Assembly (NCBI GenBank): GCA_024811115.1
Contig: JAKOGH010001211.1
Location: 1 to 10,931 of the forward strand
DNA length: 10,931 bases
Reading direction: 5' to 3'
DNA from: Terana coerulea
Taxonomy: Eukaryota; Basidiomycota; Agaricomycetes; Polyporales; Phanerochaetaceae
The notes under the pieces were generated by a model that made no database searches, was not told the DNA's origin, and saw nothing but the letters and a program-made list of their open reading frames with translations. Positions 1-8,797 of this stretch are shown here, in pieces. A program made the translations under genes and the position numbers. How positions within the stretch are numbered: position 1 is the stretch's first letter; every line of letters starts with the position of its first letter.

Positions 1-1347
1 GGAAGGTGAGCTGAGTCTAAAAAGCTCGACCAGGGAATTTTGCGCCATCGTAAGCGCGTCCTGAAAAGCGCTCTCGAAGAACTCGTGCTCTCTCTCCAGT
101 AACGCCTCCACATCCTCGACGCCGTCGGTATGGATGTGCAGACCGACGGCCTGGAGCTTCTGCGGGAAGTGGGCAGATGTATGCCGAGCGTTGGCCCAGC
201 TGTTTGCCAGCCTGGCGGCGTGCTTGACCTTCAATTTGTCAAATAACGCAGAGCCAGGCTCAAACAGAGACAGGCCAAGTACTATGGTGTGTAGATTTTC
301 GCCAGAGGAGATGTCAAGCAGGGCTTGTGGACATGGAACATTCGTTAGAGCTCAATCGTCGTCTACGGTCGGTAATCATGAGACTCACCTTCATCGCCCC
401 ACTTCGGTATCCAATAGTGCAGATCCTTGAGCCGCGGACCAATATGACCCAAGAAGGAGGCAAAATTCCCGCTAGGCAGACCCGCGAAGCTGGCACTTTG
501 GATGTTGGACACAATGTTGGCCTGAGTAAGATAGTCTTGCATCCGTATCGGCATTGAGCGCGCGTTGCTGTTGATGACAAGAGTGCTTGCCTTCGCGGTG
601 CTCTTGGGCCACGCTGAACTGTGCGAGCCAGGAAATGGTGAGGTCCAGGCTGGGTCTTCTACACGGAGTGTTCCCAAACCCGCGAAGCACTCAACGATGT
701 CAGACATGTCGGAATGTATGGGCAGCTTGGAATCTATCCATCTGAAGCTGCACTCGTAATTGAACCCTCTGTAATAGGTGGCCGAAGCATATGAGATTTC
801 TAGTTGATCGAGAGTTGGACGTGGTAGATGGCGGTCATGGGTGCATTCGTCCAGGAATATGTTGTGCAATTGCAATGTGTGCATCCTGGATAGGCCGCTT
901 ACCAGCGCAAAGAATAGATCTGCAGAGATCGCGCACTGGATATCCCACGTCGGACTACCATCCTGGCGGCGTTTCGGCCATGCGTCCAGTCGCAGTCGCC
1001 GTACATAGCTTCGTATTGCGGGGTTGCTCTCCAGAAAAGTGCAGAACATGGGAAAGGTTTTGTATCGTTCTAGTGGGCGTCGTATAACATCGAACTGTCC
1101 ATACGTTGGGTCCGTGCGAGGGTACTCGCCGTCCTCCAGAGGTGCGTCGTCGGGGACCGGTTTGAACGAACATAGGACATCGCGAAAGAGGTGGGGTAAT
1201 GCAGTGGCATTCCACGCGCGGAAACGAGAGAGCAGGAACCCAAGTCTTGCTTTCCGCACTTGGGCAGCTGCCAGACTCGATCCCATGGATGGTCGGTGTG
1301 GAGTTCTCGAAGACGAGGCTGAGAAGTTCAGGAGGGAGGTCTCGCAT
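1..1347 (-). CDS. F-box domain protein (3' end outside window, frame disrupted)
   Basis: The first exon opens with MRDLPPELLSLVFE, the usual start of a basidiomycete F-box. It continues, after frame changes, through HPWDRVW, CSLVS and RAWNATALPHLFRDVL. F-box proteins bind SKP1 and recruit targets to SCF ubiquitin ligases; the target here is unknown. The rest has the leucine-rich character typical of these proteins (for example RMHTLQLHNIFL and IGPRLKDLHYWIP), but I cannot define repeats. A 65-nt intron at 388-324 (donor GTGAGT, branch ctctaac, acceptor ACAAG) joins ...WGDE to ALLDISSGENLH. The second exon stays open to position 1, so the C-terminus lies outside. Two breaks lie in the F-box, near 1302 (AACTCC where AACCTCC restores the frame) and near 1220 (TTTCCGCG where one more C does). 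The start at 1347 is chosen because a good intron lies just upstream and no earlier in-frame ATG was found. It could be a pseudogene or sequencing error. Confidence 0.8.
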
Positions 1348-1679
1348 CGGCGAAGAGGCTTTAAAGTATGTATTTACTATTACTGAGATCACTTCCGTTA
1401 GAGACAGAGTTGCTTGGGTTGAAGATGACTCTACTTACTGCTAGTGCGAGGAATTCAAACGACGAGGTTTGTGGCAAGAGCCACGCTGCAATAGACGCCG
1501 CTCCGCCTTCGGCTTCGTGATGACATGCATGCAATTTGTCGTTGCTGTGCTCACTGCAAGGTGTCCCACCAATTGTTTACTATGACTCTGGCTCTTTCTC
1601 ATCAGACCATTGCGTTCTGCTCGAGGCTTTAATTACAACTAATACAGCATTAATATCAATTAATGAACATCCTCCTCCT
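1348..1679. other. Intergenic: F-box 5' region and MFS 3' flank
   Basis: This stretch separates the F-box start from the MFS stop; both genes are on the minus strand. It holds the possible F-box 5'UTR intron and leader on the left. On the right is an AT-rich part (about 1628-1665, with repeated taatta and ttaat) that suits the 3' end of the MFS transcript. I see no convincing coding sequence. The plus-strand open frame beginning at 1536 has no recognisable protein character. Confidence 0.5.
1383..1438 (-). other. Probable 5'UTR intron of the F-box gene
   Basis: On the minus strand a 56-nt segment starts GTAAGTAG, contains ctctaacgg as a branch-site candidate, and ends CTCAG. It lies 35 nt upstream of the F-box ATG. 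Reading back through the spliced junction in the F-box frame meets TGA within six codons and no ATG, so the upstream exon is probably untranslated. Confidence 0.45.
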
Positions 1680-3600
1680 TCACATCCTCTTCCACTGCCG
1701 ACTCTCGATGTCACTTCTCCTTTTCTCTGCCTCCTGGAGCCCAAACTTCTCATCCGTCGTCTTCCGCATCGGCACCTCCTTCAGCAGCAGCACCGATAGC
1801 AGCCCTGCGCCCGATATTCCGATCATCGTCCTCCACACCGCCATGCTCTGCGCGAACGCCGCGCGCACCTCCGTCCGTAGCGGTTCCTCGAGGCCCTTGA
1901 TGACCGGGATCGCCGCGTACGCGATCTCCAGGCCCTCCGGGAACTGGCGCACGAAGCCCGGCGGGAGCGTCCGCCTGAGCTCGTTCTGGAGGATCGTCGA
2001 CGCGATCGTGATGCCCCATCTGCGCGAAGGCGCGGCTGAACGCGAGGAACGCGATCGCGGACGCGGTGCGCTCGACGGGCAGCGGCGAGAGCACGGGAAG
2101 ATTGTGGTCGTGAAGAGCATGCCGAGCCCCGCGGCGACGAGGATCTGGTACCCGACCCACTGCGCGACGGAGTCGCCTGCGCGCAAGGCTCAGCCCGAAG
2201 CCGGCGACGGTCGCCGCCCAGCCAACAATAATGACTGGTCGGTATCGCTGCAGGACGTGTACGGCTAACCCAGCGAAGAGCGCAAACGGCGCGATGATCA
2301 GCGCGGTTGGGAGACCATCCACACCTGAGCCGATAGGCGATGCGCCGAGTGTGGCTTGGAAGTATACGGGAAGGTAGTACACGACGGCTATCATAACGAT
2401 GCCATGAAAGAGTGTGCACAGATAACTGTAAGTGCTTCATCAGCATAATGTAAGACATGCGGATTGTACAGACTTACCCTCCGACGGTAGTACGGTTGCT
2501 CAGCACTTCCCAGGGAATCGCTGGTTCACGCGGCACCTTGCCTTCGTATAGTAAGGAGACGCCTATAAGGACAAGGCCGACAATTAAGGGAGCCAGAACT
2601 TGCGCCGACACCCAAGGGAAGCGTATGCCACCAAATGTAAGGCCCACAATAGCAAGTGTGGAACCAGCAATAACAATAAAATTCCCTCTACAAATAGGAG
2701 TCAGCGAAGGCAGATGTACGAGCACACACGGACACTCACAGCCAGTCAACCCTCGCAAGCTTTGTCCATATCGATCCTTCGGGGTTCGTACTTGGAGGAA
2801 GAAAACACCAGGCCAAACGCTATGACGGTGACCGGTAGGTTGATATCTGTAGCTGGCGTTATTGATGTGCCCGGGTTTATAATTCAGATGTGAACATACA
2901 AAATAGCCATCTCCAAGACGCCTTTTCAGCCAAAGAGCCACCCTAAATCGGGGATGAGAACAGTAGGGGCCAAGTTTTTGTACACTCACAATCGGAGGAC
3001 CAACTCCCGACGCCAGAGCCCACGCCAAACTGATAATGCCCTGATACAGCCCCGTTCCGCCAACGGAACCAGGTCTGACGTGATAGTGATAGCCAGGAAA
3101 AAGATAGCGCCTCCTCCGATGCCCTGTACAGCTGTGGGAACAATAGGACGTCATCCGTCAGTTCGTCCCTGGTCAAGATAGCGAACCGGGCTTACTTCGA
3201 GCCCCAATGAGCATGTTCATGTTCTGCGCAGCCCCGCTAACGCGCTCCCCACCGCGAAGAACAGAATGGATCCCAGCATGGTGGGTTTGCGACCAAAGAT
3301 GTCCGCGAGCGCGCCCGACAAGGGAAGGATTGCGGTACTGGCGAGTGCGTATGCAGAGCCGACCCAGGTGAATTTGTCTCCGCCATTCAGGTCCGCCGTT
3401 ATCGTCGGCAGGGCGGTCGATACGGCGGTGAGGTCGAGCGCAGAAAGGAATATGGAGCGACGATCGAGGATGTAGGATAGCCAGAAGGCAGAGCCTTTGC
3501 CTTTCGCCCCAGTCCTCGTCGGCGCCGTGGTCGGTGAGATAGTTGGAGGCTCCGTGGCCGCCGCAGAGAACGACGCTTGCAGCGTAGTCGTCGAGGACAT
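1680..3600 (-). CDS. MFS transporter, DHA2 (14-helix) drug:H+ antiporter type, six exons
   Basis: Predicted plasma-membrane or vacuolar exporter driven by proton exchange; the substrate cannot be told from sequence. Exons on the minus strand: 3600-3196, 3131-2990, 2942-2900, 2846-2740, 2687-2478 and 2425-1680, about 550 codons, normal for a 14-helix carrier. Visible hallmarks in order: a soluble Ser/Thr-rich N-terminus, LSALDLTAVSTALPTITADL in helix 1, FTWVGSAYALASTAILPL in helix 2, motif A as GALADIFGRKPTML, then VQGIGGGAI, SDLVPLAERG, YQGIISLAWALASGVGPPI, GGSLAEKASWRWLFYINLPV, and late helices with VVYYLPVYFQATLGASP. The C-terminus is a charged tail ending SRQWKRM. Splice junctions restore these motifs exactly (VGPPI/GGSLAEK; WLF/YINLP). 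At least seven frame breaks lie near 3233, 3052, 2804, 2783, 2186, 2096 and 2016, most fitting one lost base in a G, C or T run. The family call is firm; functionality is uncertain. Confidence 0.85.
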
Positions 3601-3667
3601 CTGAGGTGTGGAAGTGGTAAAGAGAGGTGAGGTCCGACTTCTTCAACCATCCCCATATCTCCCGGGT

Positions 3668-3673
3668 CTTATA
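3668..3673 (-). promoter_or_regulatory. Candidate TATA box of the MFS gene
   Basis: TATAAG on the minus strand lies about 70 nt upstream of the MFS start codon, a plausible distance for a fungal core promoter with a short leader. This rests on motif and position only. Confidence 0.3.
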
Positions 3674-3760
3674 CTGACACTCCTCCCCAGAGGATACAAC
3701 GCAGCGCTCTATGTCAAGTTCATCCAAGGTCAGTTGCTCCGCACTGCCCAACAGCAGTAG

Positions 3761-4471
3761 GCGACCGTACCTTAGTTGCCGGACGATCTCTGGAGGAGAT
3801 TAACCCGCAAGGGCAAGTCCGTTAAGGTCGGGATGCCTGCATGAGGAAGGCGACCAACAAGGCACTCGTCATTCCTTTCGGTGACAGCAGCTTCACGTAT
3901 TGACGCTGACGTCATGACAAAGTTGTGGGGAGGACGTTGGGGTAGAGCACTGCAGTACGCCTGCGCGAGTTTGGCGGTGATGCACTCGTATGGATCTGAT
4001 AGCACGAGCAACGTACAGGTCGCAAAGTAGGCGAAAGAAAACATCAGCATTTTTTTCGGCAAGAAGGATTGTAGAGAGCGTAGCGTACCATTTGTTGACA
4101 ATATCATACCAAGAGGATAATGTTGGTAAAGCTTGTCGAAAGCTGAGACTTCAGACTCTGCATGCGGTGATCAGAGTGCTAGAAAATAACAGGGATGGGA
4201 TAGGTGAGGAGGTGGTCGAGGGAGACCAAAGGCTATACACGTATAAGGTGCAATTTCCAGCTCCTTATATGTGTTGTGCCGGATATCCCCACTAAAACAA
4301 TATAGCGGGAGACTTCGAAGACTGACAATGACACTGATGAACTTGTTGTGACTTCAAATATCTTGGTCGAATTGCAAGGGCACAGCCGTTACCAGACCGT
4401 CCCTGTTTAAGTATTACTGGTGGGTAAGGATGAGATTTTTGTCTAGAAGGTTTGAACTGCGAGACTCGCTA
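3761..4471. other. Gene-poor upstream region between the MFS gene and the left repeat
   Basis: About 700 bp with no protein I recognise. It is probably upstream regulatory DNA of the MFS gene, and it holds the TGACGTCA palindrome. Two overlapping open frames of about 100 codons lie on opposite strands (minus 4107-3772, plus 3990-4295). The minus one begins with a hydrophobic stretch (MLMFSFAYFATCTLLVLS) that could resemble a signal anchor. It has no conserved motif, so I do not call it a gene. Confidence 0.5.
3907..3914. promoter_or_regulatory. Perfect CRE-type palindrome TGACGTCA
   Basis: The eight-base palindrome bound by ATF/CREB-type bZIP factors lies about 310 bp upstream of the MFS start codon, in a stretch without a clear gene. 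In fungi such sites often serve stress-responsive bZIP regulators, which would suit an efflux transporter. A site this short can occur by chance. Confidence 0.3.
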
Positions 4472-4914
4472 GTACTGGCATGCCAATATCTCACCCCATG
4501 TCCCGATAGTTCTGTTCTTGTCGAGCTCTTCGAGTAGCCGCTCTGGTCATCCTCGACGTTGAAAGAAAGAGTCAGAGGAGATCTCAAATTGCAGATCCGA
4601 TCAAGCTCATCACGGCATGCCCCGAGAGAGGAGAGCGCTGATCGCCGAGGTTCCCCTTTGGGAATACTAGTTGAACTTGAATTAAGCTCAGCTCGTAGCG
4701 GCAGACGAACTCCATATTTTCTGACCCGTTCTGAGCTATTAAGGGTAGTAGGAGGTAAGTGTATTTGTACCACTGAGTTGACGCAATTCAACTCATACTA
4801 AGCCCACACCTTCAGCTCGCACCGCTATCCTTGTACGGCAGCACATTTTTGCATTGACCTGGCAGGACGGACCTATTAACGCGCGACACTCCGCGAACTC
4901 ACCGCTGTGCACGT
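4472..4914 (+). repeat. Diverged dispersed direct repeat, left copy
   Basis: Colinear blocks match a second copy at 10119-10546 in the same orientation. They are gtactggcatgccaat (16/16), the block from 4523 (gagctcttcgag..., 21/24), 4568-4593 (agagtcagaggagatct..., 25/26), 4657-4681 (tttgggaatac..., 23/25), 4790-4810 (15/21), tggcagga and gtgcacgt. Spacing between blocks differs by only about 10-25 bp between copies, so this is old shared ancestry rather than chance. No terminal inverted repeats, target duplication or coding sequence were found. It lies directly upstream of the FunK1 gene and could be a solo LTR, a MITE-like element, or a duplicated promoter and leader. Confidence 0.75.
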
Positions 4915-5002
4915 GCCACAAACCTGAGGTTGATATTTGGTGAGCATTCATTGTTGTTTTCACTCACCGAACAACTACTCACTGTCTGCGATCCCATCCG
5001 CA

Positions 5003-8000
5003 ATGCAGCGACCCTCGCCCAGGGCTGCTTCACCTCCCCTCAACGGAGGTGCGCCATTGCAGGCTAGTGCCGTACCATCGCGAGTCCAGAACGACGACGA
5101 AGATTTCTTTGCCTCGCCTTTCTTCGCCACAAGACTTACCGCAACTGGACCTCCACTATTGGCGTCCCCGGCTCCCAGACTCGTCGGGGGATTCACCTCC
5201 GCCTGCTCCCTCTGATCCATCCTCGTCCTTGTCCCCGCCACCCGCAAGTGTTCGAGATTTGCCACACTCCTCCCCGGAGACGTCGAACCCGTCTGTTCAA
5301 GCTAACGCTCTCGACGCCACACCGAGGAGACCCAAGAGGTCCCACGGGCCTCAGGCCAGTCTCGTCCCTCAATCATCTCTGCCTGACGCCCCCGTGACTC
5401 CTCCACGCCGATCTCAAGCATCCGCGTCACAGTCGATTTCCTTTGAGTCGTCACCTTTGGCAAACCTCACCCCATCTCCATCCCAATTTCCCGTAACTCC
5501 CTCACGTCAGTCCCGAGGCACAACCTCCCAGCCAGGCTTACCTGCGTCGCCTTTGACAGAGCCTAACGTAACCCCACGTCGCTCAGAGTACTCGGGAATA
5601 ACGTCGTCGCGGGAGTCGACTCTAAGCGATCTCTCTTCCGAAGCTGAGGAAGCTGACGACCTCACCGCTTCGTCTGCGCAGCGGGACGACCACCTGCGCG
5701 AGCGCTACAATACCTTCTCACACGACAGCTTCAAGCGTCGTCGCGCCGAAGAGCCGAAGGAGTCCCTGACAACCCCGAAGCAGCCCCTGCCCGCGGCCCC
5801 ACCGACCACCCCCGATTGCCGACCTCCGGAGCAAAGGGAGGACATCATAAGAAGCAAGACTACGCTTACCAGGTGGACTGGGAGATGATGAATCTGTACG
5901 CTGTGCTTCCGCCGCATGAGTTTTTGCAGCTGTTCTTTCCTGGCAGCGCCGACCTAAACAAGAAAGTGGTGAAGAAGATCCACGACAAGCTTGGGAGTCG
6001 GATGCAGGACCCTAAGAAGAAAGCTCCAAAACGAGAAAGATATGTACCCTCCGTTAGTAAGTGAAATCAACTATCGGCGTGTGCTTTTGTTGTCTCAGGC
6101 TCATGGGACATTCCAGTGCGAAGCCATCGGTGCGGCTCTAGCAGACACCAAATACACCGTTAAGGACACGTCCAACCGCCACGAAGATGCATTTCATGAT
6201 GGGAAACCGGATCTCGTTATTTACCACCGTGATACGGAGGAGCGGAGGATGGCAGCTCGTCGGAGAGGACGATCCGTCGTACAAGAGCACCACTAGGAAA
6301 CGCCGCAAATGGGACGGAGATCTACGATGGGCCTGGTTGCTTACCTTGGTTGAGGTTAAGATCCACTCCTCGGCGGATCCTTTCGCCGACTCTTCGCAGA
6401 CTGGGCTTCCCGAGATCAACCTCGGCGACGGGGACCGGGCAGAGTCCGGGTACAGATAATTCGATACGCGGTGGAAGCGATGCAGCGTCAACATCGGACA
6501 TGTTTCTTCTCCGTTTTCATCACGAAGCATACGGCGTTTGATGCGATGGGACCGTTGTGGTTGCATCATGAGCAAGGCTTTCAACTACGTCGAGGACCCC
6601 AAACATCTCCTGAACTTTTTCTACCGGCTCGCGAAAGCGGACGCTGTCACCCAGGGGTATGACCTGTCGATCAGGCTCGCCTCCCAGGTACAGCTCAACG
6701 AGTTAGAACAATACAAGGAGAGCTCGAGCGGATGGTTGAGAATCCGAAGGCCAACAAATGGCGCAAGCAATTTGTCGGGGACATGTGGAAAGAGCAGGTC
6801 AAGTTTCCCATCGTACAGGTGAGTATCAGTTGACGAATAATACAGCTCATTATTCTGACACGACGCCCAGTTCGATTGTCCATTCTTCGACATCGCCGAC
6901 CGGAGTCAGTCCAAGACGGCCACTATCTTGATTGGTCGTTATCGCATAGGACGGTGGTCGCCGACCGGACGAGCCACTAAGGGCTTCATCGGGTACATCG
7001 TTGGCCAAAAGCAAGCTATGCTTTGTGAAGGATTCTTGGAGGCCAAATCACGATTCCATATCTACAGAGCTCGAAACGTATACGCTCTTGCACCAGAAGG
7101 GTGTTTCGTACATCCCCAAACTTCTCGGTGGCGGAGATGTTCTCCACCAACGCCCGGGGCATGATGCACTTGTGGACCAACGCACGCTTACTCAGGACTA
7201 CCTAACGGATGTTCCACGCCTGCGGGAACGGGTGCACTGTCGTCTGGTTCTCGGTACCATTGGAATACCTCTGAAGGAGTATGAGCTGGGTCACCACATG
7301 ATCCATGTCGTACTTTGCGCTCTCATAGGTGAGGCGTACTTCTCCATGTTACTGCGTCTCTTGTCTTTCTCACTCTCCGATCTCACTACAGCCCATAAAT
7401 GGCTTAGAAAAACGCCGAAATATTACATCGTGACATCAGCGATGGGAACATCATGATCAATATCGACACTCTGGACAATGGAGAGGCGCCCCCCGAGGGC
7501 ATCTTGACGGACTGGGATTTGAGCAGGTCTGTCGCAAATCCGAGATGCTGAGGCTACGCAACACGGTCGTTCGGTAAGGCTGCATTACGGAATATAAGTG
7601 AATATTCAACGCTGATCAGAGGTGACGGTTAACATAGGGTACGTGGCCTTTCATGTCGGGGATATTGCTGCAATATCCCCTCAAGCCGGTGTCGGTCGAG
7701 GATGATCTGGAGTCCTTCATTCACGTGATCCGACTGAATACTCTTCGATTTCATCGCACGAATTTTACCATGACATCCTACCTCGAACAAGAAGGAGCCC
7801 CGCGACAATACGAACGACGACCTTGCTTTGCATGTCTGGTCATACTATCATAAGGATGCAAAGATCGACGGTTCCTCTTATCGGATAGGTGGGGAAGAGA
7901 AGGTCAAATCCTTCAAGCAACGTGATCCGCCTTTCGAGATATGGCGGGCGAAGGTGAAGGTTTCACCTCTGCTGAGGAACCTCCACCTGCTGCCATACAC

Positions 8001-8462
8001 ATTACGCACAACAGGACTTCGATGCACTTGCCAAGAAATATAAGGTAGCTCCCGCGGTTGGGGTCTCCAAGGCGGCTGAAATCAATGCAAAACCGGCGAA
8101 TTTCACGTCGGACGCCGTCAACGCTTTTGAAGCCGCCATAGAAAAACAGAGGCGATGGACTCATCTCGTAGTGCACCAATGCCCACAGTTCAACGGCCAT
8201 CATCGGAGCTTGAGGCCTCCTCACTCATGAAAAGCTCGGAGCCATCCTCACCAAAGCCCTCAGTAAGAACCTTCAGCTGTGGGATCGGGTGCTCAATAGC
8301 AAGATCATCGATCAATTCGAAGGCCTGTGGACCTACCTCCCCGCGGCGGATAGGAACCTATCCTCGATGCCGAGCACTGCCACTTGCAGCTCTTCCAACA
8401 AACGCGCGTCAGAAGACCAAGAGAGTAGCCGGTCAAAGAGGGTCAAGACTGCCAGGAAGTAG
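5003..8462 (+). CDS. FunK1-type fungal protein kinase (frame disrupted, at least four introns)
   Basis: Member of the fungal-specific FunK1 kinase family, an expanded lineage-specific group of predicted Ser/Thr kinases with unknown substrates. Start chosen at MQRPSPRAASPPLNGG. The first ~270 codons are Ser/Pro-rich and probably disordered, with four TP-x-R motifs. Conserved parts follow: MYPPL/CEAIGAAL, WAWLLTLVEVK (family VEVK motif), QRQHRTCFFSVFI, MRWDRCGCIMSKAFNY, GRATKGFIGY, LCFVKDSWRP, GVSYIPKLLGGGDV, VHCRLVLGTIGIPL, catalytic loop HRDISDGNIMI (7426 on), metal-binding ILTDWDLSR (DWD for DFG), TWPFMSGILLQYP and DDLESFIHVIRL. The C-terminus, SSRSKRVKTARK then stop, looks like a nuclear localisation signal. 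Introns: 6057-6116, 6819-6870, 7329-7391 and 7574-7637. Over a dozen frame switches occur (near 5175, 5814, 6030, 6240, 6448, 6532, 6725, 7010, 7402, 7638, 7810, 7995 and 8222), plus an in-frame TAG at 7405 just before the HRD loop. Family identity is firm; activity cannot be judged. Confidence 0.85.
7658..7680. repeat. 23-bp near-perfect palindrome inside the kinase gene
   Basis: GGGGATATTGC, one T, then GCAATATCCCC: two perfect 11-base arms with a single-base spacer. It lies in coding sequence for SGILLQYP just after the fourth intron's acceptor. It could form a short hairpin with unpaired central bases, or simply follow from codon choice. Confidence 0.6.
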
Positions 8463-8797
8463 ATATTTATGAGGGCGACGAGGTAGTGTTCTTTGTACCG
8501 TGTTGATTTCGGTCTGCCTGGCTTGTTTTACACCTTTCCATGCACCTCTTCTCATGCACTTTTATTGTATCGTAATGTAGATGGACCTTACATGAATTGT
8601 AATTGCCGTCACAATGCCGTACAACTGGGTAAAATATTGACTAACTGCGAGCAAGGCGCTCCATATATTGCAGAACACTGGCCACCTCTGTAACAACAGA
8701 ACCGTAAGGCAGCGAGCAACTTATCGCGCTGCACAATCCACATAAATCGCGAAAGTGTACCAAAATAACCAATATCATGACCAAAGGCTTACAAAGT
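8463..8797. other. 3' to 3' intergenic region between FunK1 and MYND genes
   Basis: About 335 bp between two convergent stop codons. It must hold both 3' UTRs and both polyadenylation regions. I see AT-rich patches (for example ttttattgtatcgtaatg near 8561) but no clear AATAAA, and no coding sequence of its own. Confidence 0.5.

Noticed and set aside
1663..2268. 201-codon plus-strand frame
   Set aside because: Antisense shadow of the last MFS exon in GC-rich sequence; the minus strand carries the transporter residues.
3440..3490. LDRRS in place of a hydrophobic run in the first MFS helix, possibly a charged-helix variant
   Set aside because: A neighbouring frame reads SIVA there, so a pair of compensating indels is more likely than a true substitution.
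3772..4107. 111-codon minus-strand frame with a hydrophobic N-terminal stretch
   Set aside because: No recognisable domain or motif, and it overlaps an equally long plus-strand frame; the hydrophobic stretch alone is not enough to call a small secreted protein.
4414..4801. Open frames of 80-125 codons on both strands inside the left repeat
   Set aside because: They fall within repeat DNA, and the colinear right copy does not keep a matching open frame, so they are probably fortuitous.
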